DNA of 64,000 nucleotides. Source: Copromyces sp. CBS 386.78 (taxonomy: Eukaryota > Ascomycota > Sordariomycetes > Sordariales > Sordariaceae). Of this stretch, positions 32,974 through 43,847 are shown in pieces (position 1 is the first letter of the stretch; every line of letters starts with the position of its first letter). Under the pieces are notes generated by a model that saw only the letters and a program-made list of their open reading frames with translations, did not search any database and was not told the origin of the DNA. Both the position numbers and the translations under genes were made by a program. The stretch spans positions 124,001 to 188,000 of the forward strand of contig MU839118.1 in NCBI GenBank assembly GCA_030685235.1. Reading direction: 5' to 3'.

Positions 32974-33647
32974 ATGGCATCATCTTCAGCTACACCGCAA
33001 GCCTCCGTCACCAAGGCCTTCGTGATGGATCCCAAAGGATTTTTCGACGACCTCTCCGCATCTGTCCGCAACATTGGAGCAAAGCTCGAAGACGGTAGCG
33101 ACCTGAGGAAGGATCTGGATGAAGCGGCAGACACGCTCAAGCATATCAGTACAATGGAGTGGGCTGGCTTTTTCGAAAATCGGGACAATGCAGTCCGAAT
33201 TACGTCCATGACGAGTGCGGCGCTTCGCATTTCGGATGCTGGTAAGGCGATTTTGAATTCCTGACCTGGGAAGCTTCCAATAGTTCTCGCCACATAGGTA
33301 CCCCAGCTAACAGATGACCATTTTTTTTTTCCGTAGCCGGCGAGCTCGAAGACCTTTTAGCCATTGGGGCGGCAGCTGACGAGCAGAAGATTAAGTTGAT
33401 CAAATGTTTCACCAAAACCTTGGCAGGACAAGTAAAGTCGGCCAAACTCGAGCCCCGCCTGACGATGGATGATCTCGTCCTCGACGACGATTCATATACC
33501 AGCAACACACCTAGTAACGTGAGGGATTCGACGTGGAGCAAGGCGCGCTTCAAGCAGGAGAATGAGGAGGCCGAGAACGATGGAAGCAGTCGTGGTGACC
33601 GCTTCGATCAAGGCCCGAACCGCAGAGATGATGGTCCCGCCCTCTAG
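32974..33647 (+). CDS. Small protein of unknown function
   Basis: Two exons, 32974-33241 and 33337-33647, give 192 residues. The 95-nt intron has a GTAAGG donor, a GCTAACA branch site, a long T run and a cgtag acceptor. The start ATG has an ideal context (caaaATGGC). The protein is mostly predicted helical: FFDDLSASVRNIGAKLEDGSDLRKDLDEAADTLKHI, then MEWAGFFENRDNAVRITSM, then a second helical part after the splice (ELEDLLAIGAAADEQKIKLIK). The final 60 residues are polar and disordered. No signal peptide, membrane segment or known motif was seen. It is probably cytoplasmic and resembles lineage-restricted proteins of Sordariales, but I do not recognise the family. Confidence 0.75.
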
Positions 33648-33896
33648 CGAAGCGAGGAGGAGAAGGACAGAGGCAGAGATTCAGACCAAGAACCGTGGGG
33701 AACAGCTTGGTTCAAGGAACAGCTTGAGAAAGGAGAGATGAATACTGGCCGGGTTGGCTTTTGTCCCGTAGTGTCGGTACCACACTACATCACAGTCCTT
33801 ACTAGACCGCTTCAGCGATCAATACCAGAACAGTCCTTACCTTGTCAAGATAGATAATGAACTATCAAACAATTGTACCCCTCGACACAAATCTGT

Positions 33897-34253
33897 TCAA
33901 GTGCAGTGTCCCTCTCCGCTATCTCTACGGCGGTTCTTGAGCGTCTTCATAGATCGGAGCATCGGAAGCCTCTGAGTCCTCGTCTTCACTCCCAAGCCCC
34001 TAGTACTTACCCTCTGATCCAGCAAGAACCGATTCAGATTCGCCTGGTCCAGCCTTCTCCAGTCAACTTCCTTGATATTTGCATCTTTCCTCTTCACCTT
34101 CTCACCGTCCTGCCACCAATGGACATGCCACGTAATTTTGACCGTCATCGTGAACAACCCGTCCGTGTCCCCATCCCTCCTCTTCAGCAACACGGGCGTC
34201 CTCACCGTGGGCGGGACCCCGGTCTCGACCGCGTTGCTATCCGTAGCCTCCAT
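33897..34253 (-). CDS. Possible small protein or gene fragment, unknown
   Basis: An ATG-started frame of 118 codons on the minus strand. Its first 85 residues look like real protein, with PVLLKRRDGDTDGLF, then MTVKITWHVHWWQDGEKVKR and DWRRLDQANLNRFLLDQR. A GTAAGT directly follows the DQR codons. Downstream, another frame gives an acidic SEDEDSEASDAP tail. The real product may be spliced or frame-shifted. No relative is recognised. It lies tail-to-tail with the 192-residue gene. Confidence 0.3.
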   Translation of the reverse strand: MEATDSNAVETGVPPTVRTPVLLKRRDGDTDGLFTMTVKITWHVHWWQDGEKVKRKDANIKEVDWRRLDQANLNRFLLDQRVSTRGLGVKTRTQRLPMLRSMKTLKNRRRDSGEGHCT

Positions 34254-35334
34254 GCTGCTTGAATACCTAGACAGCTCTCCACATTCCCATTGTGTCAGCC
34301 TTCATCCATGCCCCTCATGGGCAACTTCCAGTTGGGGGCCTCCAACCTACTTCTCCTTATGTCTAGTGGTAGATTTAAACCCGACACCGGGCAGATGATC
34401 ATCGTCCGAGAATCGTTCAAACTGCTTTTTTTTTTTTTTTTTTTTTTTTCGGCGACTCGCAAAACACTTCTGAAAGCATAGCCATTTCGTTCCAGGTAAT
34501 GTTCTACACTTCAGCAAAGTGGCGCTCCGGACCATACCTTGTGATCAAGGTGAAAACCAGTCCGAACTATGCGCTGCGTGCCAGGATGTCGAATCGGCGT
34601 GCAGCAAGGCGGATTCCATGTTCTAGATTTCCCCTAAACTGGTATCAGCCCTTGGAAATAAATGCGCCGACGTCATGACGCAACACAACTCCATGGGACA
34701 GTCTCCTTACTCCTTTCATTTATTTTGACTACCAAGGCTAATACCGTGCAGAAAGAGGGCTGTACAAATCACAGGGATGGAAACATTCAGCACAGAACGG
34801 CAGCAAGGAGGTCAATGGAGAGGAAAATCAGCGGGGCGACAAGCCTAAAGCAAGCAAATTTGCCAATAATCAGGACCCGTTAGCCGGTCATCAGGGGGCA
34901 GCAGCGACAGGCGAGACCATGGACCCTAAGGTCATTCGAGATATCGGCCAGAACCCCAAGAGTGAAGGGGCACATAAAGAAGGATTAGACAAGTCAAAGA
35001 ACCGCGCGATGATGCAATCCGGGCCGGACACCATTGTGCAAGGGCATTGAAAGCCACGAATACCTGTGGGAGTATGGTTGCGAATGGTCGGATTGACTGC
35101 TTAAATATCTCGCGGAAGAGATAGGTATTTAGTGTAGTGTAACCAGCGAGTACCAGGAAATCAATGACCTCTTTCACCAGAGCGCTGAAAAAGCTAGAGC
35201 TCGAGACACGCATAAGTCCGTTGCGAAATATCAAGTCAATTTGATCCGAGAAGATCTAGGCTGATAGCCCTCGTAGGCCACGCACACAAGGATAAGGTGT
35301 TTCAGCTCCCTAAGCGGGTTACGGACCGGACGGT
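34254..35334. other. Intergenic region
   Basis: No supported gene. A run of about 25 T lies at 34425-34449. A minus-strand open frame at 34932-35234 begins with TTG and has no recognisable features. Confidence 0.45.
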
Positions 35335-36010
35335 GACCAATTACGACTATCTCGACTTTGAGCCTCGGCTGGCACTCGTCACTTCTCAGCCTCAAACCAG
35401 ACTTTGCCTACGAGCAAGCGCTACCCAAGGATGGGGCAGAGGCTCTTGCAAAGTGGGATGACAAAAAAACAAAAAAAAATCATTGCCGTTTTCCGCTGGC
35501 TGAGAGATACGAAAAAGGTCACTAAAATCTTGAAGTTGGAGGTTCGCGACAATCCCCAGCGATTTTGCAGTGAACAGACACTTGAGAAGTGCTTCGACTC
35601 CTTCTACTACCCAGAAGACTGTCCCATTTCTCGGAGAATAGGTGGCGCCGACGTCTACTGTGACCCGCAGCAATACGTCAGTCACCCTTGACAAGACAAG
35701 CTTCCTGTTCCCTAGCGAGAATGTGTTTGACCATCCATACGACGGTGGGAACTCGGTGGCCGCAGCCATAGGTAAGGTAGCTACCGGTGTAGCTGCACTT
35801 GTCCTTTACTGCTTCAAAGACGATACACTAACGTAATAATCCTCGACCACCTCAAACCCAGCCTTTCGGCGACAGCGCTCATGGATCGATTGTTCGCGGC
35901 ACTACAAATTAACAGCAAAGACCAAGTATGTTGATCTGGCGAAGCTATTCAGGGTTTCCGATGACGGGGACTTCAATCCAGGGTACTTTGGTAAAGAAGG
36001 TCTGCCTGTA
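35335..36010 (+). pseudogene. Decayed subtilisin-like (S8) serine protease
   Basis: Successive fragments on the plus strand, in different frames, match the order of motifs in fungal intracellular subtilases. The first is NYDYLDFEPRLALV near 35338. A frame open from 35404 has VFRWLRDTKKVTKILKLEV, followed by SEQTLEKCFDSF. A third frame has FLFPSENVF and GGNSVAAAIG...VAALVLYC near 35695-35810, where the Ser (codon near 35753) would be the nucleophile in the usual G(T/S)S.A context. Downstream come MDRLFAALQ and KYVDLAKLF near 35880-35960. Frameshifts and stops separate the pieces, and the Asp/His-bearing middle of the catalytic domain is missing. The decay is not RIP-like, so it looks like ordinary loss. 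Confidence 0.6.
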
Positions 36011-36889
36011 TGCAAGTGTGGAAATCACGAGGTGGAAACGCTGATCATAAGGGAGCTGACGGTTTCCATCCAAGGAGACTGATACGCCAGAAGACGGATT
36101 TGAACGAAAGGCGTTAGTTAATGGGGAAACTTGATGTGATGTCTCGAAGCTGGAAGTACGGACTGAACAGCCAGGAAGAGAGGCCATTGGATACTTGGCA
36201 GCAGGTAGAGAATTGGTACGATCGTTACAAAACCCCTGACAGAGTAGGTAGCAAACGGGCAGAAAGGGCCGGAGCTGCCCACCACCCCATGAATGTGCAG
36301 ATTCCAAAGCAAAGATGCGCAATCAAAGACCGTTATGCGCCATGGCTCGCCATTGGCACCCAAATGCAGGCCTAACCAAGAGAGATGTTTGTGATGACGA
36401 GGATCTGACGAGAGGGATCAAACCAGGAGGGGGGTTGCGAAAAGAAGACCATGCAGAGTAGAAGGAACATGGCGGCCACAAAGGAAAGAAGGGATGAGGG
36501 GAGAAAGACGAGGAAAGAAACATATGAGTATCACCATCGACATCACGTAAGAAGGCCGATGTTCGGGGTCGACATGGTGGATTAGTAAGTCGATGACTGT
36601 GATGCTCCTGTGAGGGCGCGTCCACTAAGACGAACCTCACTAGCAATTGGAGCTGCCGCCCCACTTTCAGCCGTGATTCATCAATCTCAAAGGATGACTC
36701 CAATTCCTCTCGAGACATAAAACCTCAACACTGTAACAGTGACGGTGAGACGGTGAGATATCTCCCAAACATCCAAATATCAATACACCCAAAAGGTACC
36801 ACAGTCCTCAAATCCCCAGTCTCACTCAGTTCACTGACTAACCCACCCAACCAGACACACAAAAAAAAAACATTGAAACATACCTCGAA
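36011..36889. promoter_or_regulatory. Upstream region of the PhzF-family gene
   Basis: No gene was recognised. The last 100 bp are rich in C and A, with an A run just before the start codon, typical of a fungal leader. Confidence 0.45.
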
Positions 36890-37930
36890 ATGGCCTCCTC
36901 CGAACCCATCACCCTCACCTACCTAACAGTCGACGTCTTCACCTCCACTCGCTACCTCGGCAACCCCCTCGCCGTAGTCCTCATCCCGGCCTCCCTCCGC
37001 CCCCAGCTCACTCAATCCGTCAAGCAGCGTATCGCCCGCGAATTCAACTTCTCCGAGACCGTCTTCCTGCACACCCTAGACGACGAAGCGCGCGATGGAT
37101 TGTCTGCCACAAGCCGAGAAATCGACATCTTCACCATCGAGGAGGAGCTTCCCTTTGCGGGCCACCCTACGGTGGGAACCGCTTATCTCGTGCTGAATCA
37201 TCTGGGCTGGAAGCACGTTGACACCCTGGTGACGAAGGCGGGGCCGATTGCTATTGAGCCATTAGAGAGGGGAGAGGGGGGAAGGGTCAAGGCGACCATT
37301 CCGCATGCTGTGCATGTTCACCGGCAGACTCTCGGGGGACTTCTCTTGGGGAGCGGCGGGGGAGTGAAGGCGGAAACGAGGAGGGATTTGATCGAGGCTT
37401 CGCTATCGGATGATGCCGAAATCAGAGAAGCGGAGCTCAATGGTCCGGTCGTCAGCATCGTCCGCGGCATGACTTTCTTGTTGGCTAGGCTGCCTAGCTT
37501 GGAGCATTTGGCCAAGGTGTCGACGGCTAAGAGGCTGGATTTCAATAAAGTGGGGGGGTTGTTGGATAAGGGGGAGTGGGAGGGTGGGTTTGTTTGCAGG
37601 TATTATTATGTGCCCACTGAAGAGGAGAGGAGGGACGAGAAGAGTGGAAGGAAGGAGTTCAAGTTTAGGACGAGAATGGTGGAGTTGGGGTTTGAGGATC
37701 CGGCTACGGGGAGCGCGGCGTGCACGCTGGCGAGTTATTTGACGGTTAGTGGGAGGGAAGTGGGAGGGGCGAGGTTGGCGTTGACGCAGGGCGTGGAGAT
37801 GGGGAGACAGAGTGAGATTGAGGTTGAGACGACGGCGGTGGTGGAGGAGGAGGGTGGGGAGGTGAAGGTGAAGGATTTGTATTTGGGAGGAACGGCGGTG
37901 GTGGTTACGAAGGGAGAGATGTATGTGTAG
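36890..37930 (+). CDS. PhzF-family isomerase/epimerase-like protein
   Basis: A single-exon gene of 346 residues. Family marks: DVFTSTRYLGNPLAVV at residues 15-30, EFNFSETVFL at 51-60 with Glu56 in the place of the catalytic acid of PhzF, PFAGHPTVGTAYLVL, and EDPATGSAACTLASYL near 275-290. These form the two-lobed diaminopimelate-epimerase-like fold. PhzF itself isomerises a phenazine precursor. Fungal homologues are widespread and mostly of unknown substrate, so no phenazine pathway is implied, and no other phenazine gene is nearby. Residues 220-255 contain a charged fungal insertion. The start ATG follows an A-rich leader (cgaaATGGC). Confidence 0.9.
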   Translation: MASSEPITLTYLTVDVFTSTRYLGNPLAVVLIPASLRPQLTQSVKQRIAREFNFSETVFLHTLDDEARDGLSATSREIDIFTIEEELPFAGHPTVGTAYLVLNHLGWKHVDTLVTKAGPIAIEPLERGEGGRVKATIPHAVHVHRQTLGGLLLGSGGGVKAETRRDLIEASLSDDAEIREAELNGPVVSIVRGMTFLLARLPSLEHLAKVSTAKRLDFNKVGGLLDKGEWEGGFVCRYYYVPTEEERRDEKSGRKEFKFRTRMVELGFEDPATGSAACTLASYLTVSGREVGGARLALTQGVEMGRQSEIEVETTAVVEEEGGEVKVKDLYLGGTAVVVTKGEMYV

Positions 37931-38233
37931 CTTTGATGATGATCTGAACCTATGAAAGATACATGACGAAAGTACCTCCTAAACGCATTCTTCTTGCAAC
38001 ATGATTGGCCACTCATTCACCGTGGTGTGCGGCTCGGTGTGGCTCGTGCTTGGCAATCGTTTCTCTGCCTGCCGCCAAACTTCCAAGTAGCGTCCCGTTA
38101 ACGTCCCAAGCTCCAGGCCGTCTCGCCTGCCTGCTGCTGCTGACCGTGGCGCGTTGCAACAAAAAAGTGGGAGGATCAACATTTGACATCGCGACTTGAT
38201 TTACACATCTCGCATTGCATTCATATTCCCAAG
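37931..38233. promoter_or_regulatory. Short intergenic region upstream of prp19
   Basis: These 303 bp separate the PhzF-family gene from prp19. No gene was recognised. Confidence 0.5.
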
Positions 38234-40011
38234 ATGCTTTGCTCACGTATGTCCCAGCTTACCCTTAGCCTTGCGCGGCGCTGTGCTAACCGATTGACGC
38301 AGTATCCGGAGAGGTTCCCGAGGAGCCTGTTGCCTCGAGGAAGACCGGTACGCAGCACTACTCTTCGTCATTGTTGTCACCATCACCGAGATCCCACTAT
38401 TCCCACCGCTTTCACCCATTCATCCAGCAACACCCCACGCACGTTACCACGACATCCCGACTGTGATACCATGCTGACATATTCCAGGCACCGTCTTCGA
38501 GAAGCGATTGATCGAAAAGTACATTCAAGAGAACCACAAAGAGCCCGGTACCGATGAAGAGCTAGACGTCGAAGACCTCCTCCCCATCAAGACAAATCGG
38601 ATCGTCCGCCCCCGCCCCCCGCAGTTCACATCCATCCCATCGATGCTCAAGGCTTTCCAGGATGAATGGGACGCCCTGGTACTAGAGTCATACAACACCA
38701 GGCAACAACTGGCGAGGACAAGGGAGGAACTGGCCACGGCGCTCTACCAGAACGATGCCGCCGTCCGCGTGATTGCTCGCTTGACCAAGGAGCGCGACGA
38801 GGCCCGCGAGGCACTTTCCAGACTCACAGTTACGGCTTCCGCTGGCGGTGCCGCGACTGGTGGCCATGATGCTATGGCGGTGGATAGCGAGGGTCTGCCC
38901 GAGGCCTTGGCTGCACATGTTGATCAGGTTCAGGCTGAGTACGTTACCGTTAAATTTCCTTCTTCGTCCAACATACATACGACTTACTAACAACCACGAT
39001 AACAGAAAGCAAAAGGGCCGCAAGAAGCGACCAGTCCCCGAGGGCTGGGCCACCACAGAAGACGTCTGCGCTCTCCAACAAACCGCCTACACAGATCTCC
39101 CCGTCACGCAAGCAACCTCGCTTGCTCTTAACGCTGGCTACGCGGCGGTCGGTGGATTGGACGGCAAGGTGGACCTCTACTCGATCGAGGCCAAGGCACA
39201 CGAGCGCTCTCTGGAGATTGGCGAGCCGGTAACCGCCACGGTATGGATCGGCAACAAGGTCGTCTCGGCCACTTCCAGGGGCAGTGTCAAGGCTGTCGAG
39301 GGCGGTGTCGAGACGGGTTCTGTTACGGAGCACGCTGGTGCCGTGACGGGTCTGGCTGTGCACCCTGGCGAGCAGATTCTTGCTTCGGTGGGCGTGGATA
39401 AGGGCATCATCTTTTACGATTTGCAGTCGCTGCAGCGTGTGGCGCGTGTTTATACTGATGCTGGTATGTACCGGATCCTTTCCGCCCCCCCTCCTCTTCC
39501 ATCACAAGTAGTACTAACAAACACATTATCAGAACTCACATCCTGCGCCTTCCACCCTGACGGGCACCTCTTTGCCGCCGGCACGCAATCCGGCCTGATC
39601 GAGATCTTCGACACCAAGACCCTGCAGCGCATGGCCAACTTCACCTTGGGAGCCCCCGTCAAGACGCTCGTGTTCTCGGAAAACGGCTTCTGGTTCGCCG
39701 CCACCGGCGTCGGCCAGTCCTCGGTCACCGTCTTCGACCTGCGCAAGGAAGGGGACGCCGCGCGGGCCAAGGAGCTCCAGACCGGTGACGTCTCGGGTCT
39801 TGCCTGGGATTACACGGGCCAGTACCTCGCCACTGCGGGATCGCAGGGCGTTACGGTGCAGCAGTATGTCAAGGCTAGCAAGTCGTGGACGGAGCCGTTG
39901 CGGACGAGCACGCCTGCCGTGGCGGTGCAGTGGGGTGACAAGGCGAGGCAGTTGGTGGCTGTTAGCAGGGAGGGTGTGGTTTCGGTGCTGGAGCCGCAGC
40001 AGAGCGAGTAG
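38234..40011 (+). CDS. prp19: Pre-mRNA-processing factor 19 (U-box E3 ubiquitin ligase)
   Basis: Five exons, 38234-38246, 38303-38347, 38488-38938, 39006-39463 and 39533-40011, give 481 residues. The first exon is only 13 nt, and the first two introns interrupt the U-box. Joined, the N-terminus reads MLCSLSGEVPEEPV..RKTGTVFEKRLIEKYI, the expected start of PRP19, where the U-box recruits an E2 enzyme. A coiled-coil segment (LATALYQNDAAVRVIARLTKERDEA, residues about 100-130) drives tetramer formation. A WD40 propeller fills the C-terminal 300 residues (e.g. VTGLAVHPGEQILASVGVD, LTSCAFHPDGHLFAAGTQSG, VSGLAWDYTGQYLATAGSQG). PRP19 is the core of the NineTeen Complex, which activates the spliceosome and also acts in DNA repair, in the nucleus. 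All splice sites are standard. Confidence 0.96.
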
Positions 40012-41433
40012 GATCGCATTGGTAAATATGAAAGGCCGGACTCGGAGGAGAAAGTCCAGGACGACGATGATGAGGAGGAGAAGGCCAGAATAAACATAAA
40101 ACATGAACAACATGTACAGTAATTCATTTGGTATTTCAAAAAGGGCTGGCTCGTGCTAGATAGGTTTGGAGCCTCGGGGTACTATCGGGAGCTGTGTGTC
40201 TATGAAGATCAGGGCATATTTGTCATGGTTATCCATTGCAGCAGTATCCAGTCATGAGAACGAAAGCCAGTGAGCTTTCGGTGATTCGGTGATTCCGCGT
40301 CACGATTTGGCTCTGTGTATCTTCTCACTGTTGGCATTCCATGGGCAATGGATGGTAATTGTTGTCTTTCCCATGATCATTCGATATCGGACCCTGATAG
40401 AGTCTACGACGAGCCCCAGGGGATAGAGTAACCTGATAGGCTGGCGGCTGTTTTGTTCCTGAATGCCCGAAGCGGGATGGAGGCGCAATTCGAGCCCCTT
40501 GGGTTTCTGTTAAGGATGCAGCACTTGGTCGCGCTGATTGGTTCGCAACAATGATAACGCACTAACAGAATAGCTCAAGCTTTGCGCTTTGTTGGTCAAC
40601 GTCAAGTCCAAACGCCTTGAAAGACACCAACTGTAATGTCGAAGAATGACATTGTATTTCAGGAAAAGGCCATCCCTAATGTTACCTTACTCAACTCAGA
40701 GATCAAAGGTAGCACGATCACACATCGTCTCAATCGCGCCTGGGAGCTACCTAGATCGGACCGTGTAACAGCTGATGTTTACCGCGCTAACAGAAGGTCG
40801 GGTTGGCAATTGAATGGAGCCCCTCATGGATCGATTCGGTTGTGTGACCAAGCACAACTAACGACTTCCCCTGTGGCACATATAACATTGAACTGAACGC
40901 TTTCTTCCTTTGTTCATCGAGACCATTTCCATCGGTCACCGTGACAGCTGTTTTCTTAATCGACGCCCACTCGGTCAACAACAAACAAACAACACGCTAT
41001 TCGCTCATTTGCTGACCAAGCTGCGTGAGCAAACCTGCGTTTGCCACCACCGACCCCGAGGCTGCAGACAGACAGCTCTCCTTCAACCCTGACCTGGCTT
41101 TGCCTGATCACCGTCCAGCATTACGGGCCAATTGGTCTTACTTTCTTTTCGACACGTGCACGATATCAAACCCTCGCACAAATCTGGTATCCAACGGGGG
41201 TGGTTCGGCTTCTTCCTGGTCGTGTCGTTCATCACCAGCGGCAAGGGGGGGAGCCCGAAAGCTCGAGGTCCAACTATTATTCTAGTCCGTGCATTGCCGC
41301 GGAGGCGACTGTGAGCAGCAACAGCGGCAGTAAACAAGCAATTCACCCACCAAACACCGACACACACCAACACTGCACCGCGACACACTTGGCATTTGTT
41401 GAACCACCTCCTTCCATCTCTTCCCCCGTCACT
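40012..41433. promoter_or_regulatory. Intergenic region and leader of the RING gene
   Basis: There are 1.4 kb without a supported gene. The reading frame of the downstream gene is open back to 41041 but contains no ATG before 41434, so the upstream part is leader. CAACAA and CACACC tracts near 40975-40993 and 41320-41380 fit a fungal 5' UTR. Confidence 0.5.
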
Positions 41434-41905
41434 ATGGACGCGGCGGATGACTGGTTTGGTGCAGACGAGGGCGATTTCTTGTACCAGGTTGATCATCAGC
41501 TTGTCGCCGAGGGCGCAGTGGAATTTGAGGACCATTACCAAGACCATTTGCAGGACAACGACAACAACGACAGCAGCGACTTTGACATCGACCTCGAGGA
41601 CTACAACGGCGAACTGGCTGAAGTGGACTTGGACAACCACAATCTAGTGGACAACGACATCGATCTGTCGGATATTGACATTGACGACGACCGCAACCTT
41701 GAATTCCGCGACCTTTCGCTCGAGCTCGGAGAAGAAGAGGGTCACTTCAACATTGACGGCCCGCTGTCGCCCCGCCATCCCATCCAGAGCCCACATTCCC
41801 CACAGTCTCCGTCATCTAGCGAATCTAGCCTCCCTGGATTCGACATCGACCTCGGTCTTCCCTACGACTTTGACCACGACTCCGGTCTCGACATTCCCGG
41901 CTTTT

Positions 41906-41941
<36 letters not shown>

Positions 41942-43847
41942 GCTCCTTAACAGATACCGACAACGAAGACACTTCTGGCGACGACGACAACGAAGAAGAA
42001 GAAGAAGAAGACGACGAGAACGAAGACACCTCTAGCGACGAAAGCGACTACGATTCCGATTCCTCTGTCGAACGCCGTGTCCGCGAACAGTTCGACATCT
42101 TCGAAGCCAGCGCACGTATCGAGGCGCGTCTCGACCAACTAGAGCAACGCCGCCGGCTATTTGTGCAGGGACTGGCTGAGGCGCGTCGGCGGTTCGAATC
42201 GATTGCCGGAGAGGATAACCGCCTGGGCCGCGCACAAAATCGTCACCACCCGTATCGCGTGCCGGCTCTGCTTGACCGTCGCCGTGCAGCAGCACAACAA
42301 CAAGGTGGGGGAGGTGCTTCAGGTCTGGGTGAAGGAGCAGCAGCACCACGAAACAACAACGCCGGCAGACTGGACGAACTAGTCGAGATGGAAGTAGGAT
42401 GGCCGGGTGGCCGGGGGGCAGGCAGACGCACTCCCGCCGCCGCCAATAACAACCACAACCACAACAACCCCGCGCAACAAGACAACCAAATTGTCATCGA
42501 CCTCACCTCAGATTTGGAAGATTCCGACGCCGAACCTCTTGCTGCCCCTCTTCGACTTGGTCGAGCCATAGGAAATCGCCGTAGCCGCCACTCAACATCT
42601 GTTGAAGCATCTCGCGCAGCACGCCGCGCAATGTCCGCCAACGCCAACAACAACGGCGCCGCCGCTGGTGCTCCTCCTGCCAACCAAGCTGGCAACGGAT
42701 TCCCCGAGGTCATCGACCTTACGCAGGACGATGACGACCCCGTCCCAGCTAGCCCAGCTGCTGCTGCTGCTGCTGGTGGTCACCGCAACAACCGCCAAGG
42801 AAACATCGAACGGCGCCGCAGGCCTGTGAACCGTCGCCCGGCCGCCAACGAACTTATTGTCGACCTAGGCGAAGTCGACTCAGACGACGACGACGCCATC
42901 GCTCGCGCCGCTCATCGCCCAGGACCAGCACCTAATTTTAACCAAGCCCGCATCCGTCCCCCAGCCGCCGCCGGTAGAGCCGCGCGCGCAGGCGGCGGCG
43001 GCGGCGGTGGTGGTGGTGGTCGTGTAGGCGGCATGATTGATAATTTCTTCCAGCTCATCCGCATGGGTGCCTTCGCTGGTGGTCTCCGACCGGACCTCGA
43101 AGTTCAGCTCATCGGCTTGGACGCGAACAACAACCCTTTGGGAAGAAACCTACCGAACTTTAACTACGCTAACAACGGACGAAACGGAGCAGCCGCCGCA
43201 GCCGCCGCCGCTGCTGCTGCTGCTGCGGCAGAGCAAGCAAGGAACGCCAACGCGCCCCCGCCGGCTAGAGAGGGGTTCACGAGGGCTACGGGAGAGGATC
43301 TGGCTATTGTGTGTCCGAGCTGTGAGGAGGAGCTGGCTTATGATCCGGATCAGGAGGAGCAGAACCAGAAAGCTGCTGCTGCTGGTGGTGGACCGGCGCC
43401 GAAGAAGGCGAGGACTAGGAAGGATCGCGAGGAACACTTCTTTTGGGCGGTTAAGGAGTGTGGACATGTGAGTTACCTACCTGCTTTCCTTCCCACCCAA
43501 CGTTATATGCTCTCGCGATGCTCTCCCAGGCTGAGCTGAGCACAGTCTGAGCACAGCCTCAGCATCGACCTCAACCAAGCAAGCAAGCAAGCAAAGAACT
43601 GGACTTAAGAAAACAAACACTGACTTTGACGCACGAAACAAAACAGGTCTACTGCAAGAAATGCTTCGAAAACCGCAAGTGCACAAAGAACACGGGCTTC
43701 AAACACAAGGATCAGGGGTCCTCCGGTGCGGCTGGTACTAGTGCTAGCGGTCGTGCGGCGGCCAAGACTCAACTAATCCTTTGCGCCGTGGACGATTGCT
43801 CGGCTGATGTTGGTTTCAAGACCGCTTGGGTTGGGTTGTTCTTGTGA
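41434..43847 (+). CDS. RING finger protein with SUMO-interaction motifs (STUbL-like E3 ligase)
   Basis: Two exons, 41434-43467 and 43647-43847, give 744 residues. The intron splits the RING finger: CPSCEEEL and, after a charged loop, FWAVKECGH end exon 1, and VYCKKCFENRKC with a later CAVDDC lie in exon 2. The Cys/His spacing fits a RING with an enlarged first loop. Three hydrophobic cores flanked by acids look like SUMO-interaction motifs: IVIDLTSDLED near residue 352, VIDLTQDDDDP near 424 and LIVDLGEVDSDDDD near 472. RING plus multiple SIMs is the layout of SUMO-targeted ubiquitin ligases such as Slx8/Rfp and RNF4, which ubiquitylate SUMO-modified proteins in DNA repair and chromatin control. 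The N-terminal 200 residues are very acidic, and Ser, Asn/Ala and Gly runs occur. The first in-frame ATG was taken as start. Confidence 0.85.

Noticed and set aside
40636..40896. 86-codon ATG-started plus-strand frame
   Set aside because: No conserved motif or coding-like codon bias, and it sits in the upstream region of the RING gene.
41041..41433. In-frame extension upstream of the RING protein start
   Set aside because: It begins with TTG and contains no ATG. The sequence is low-complexity leader.
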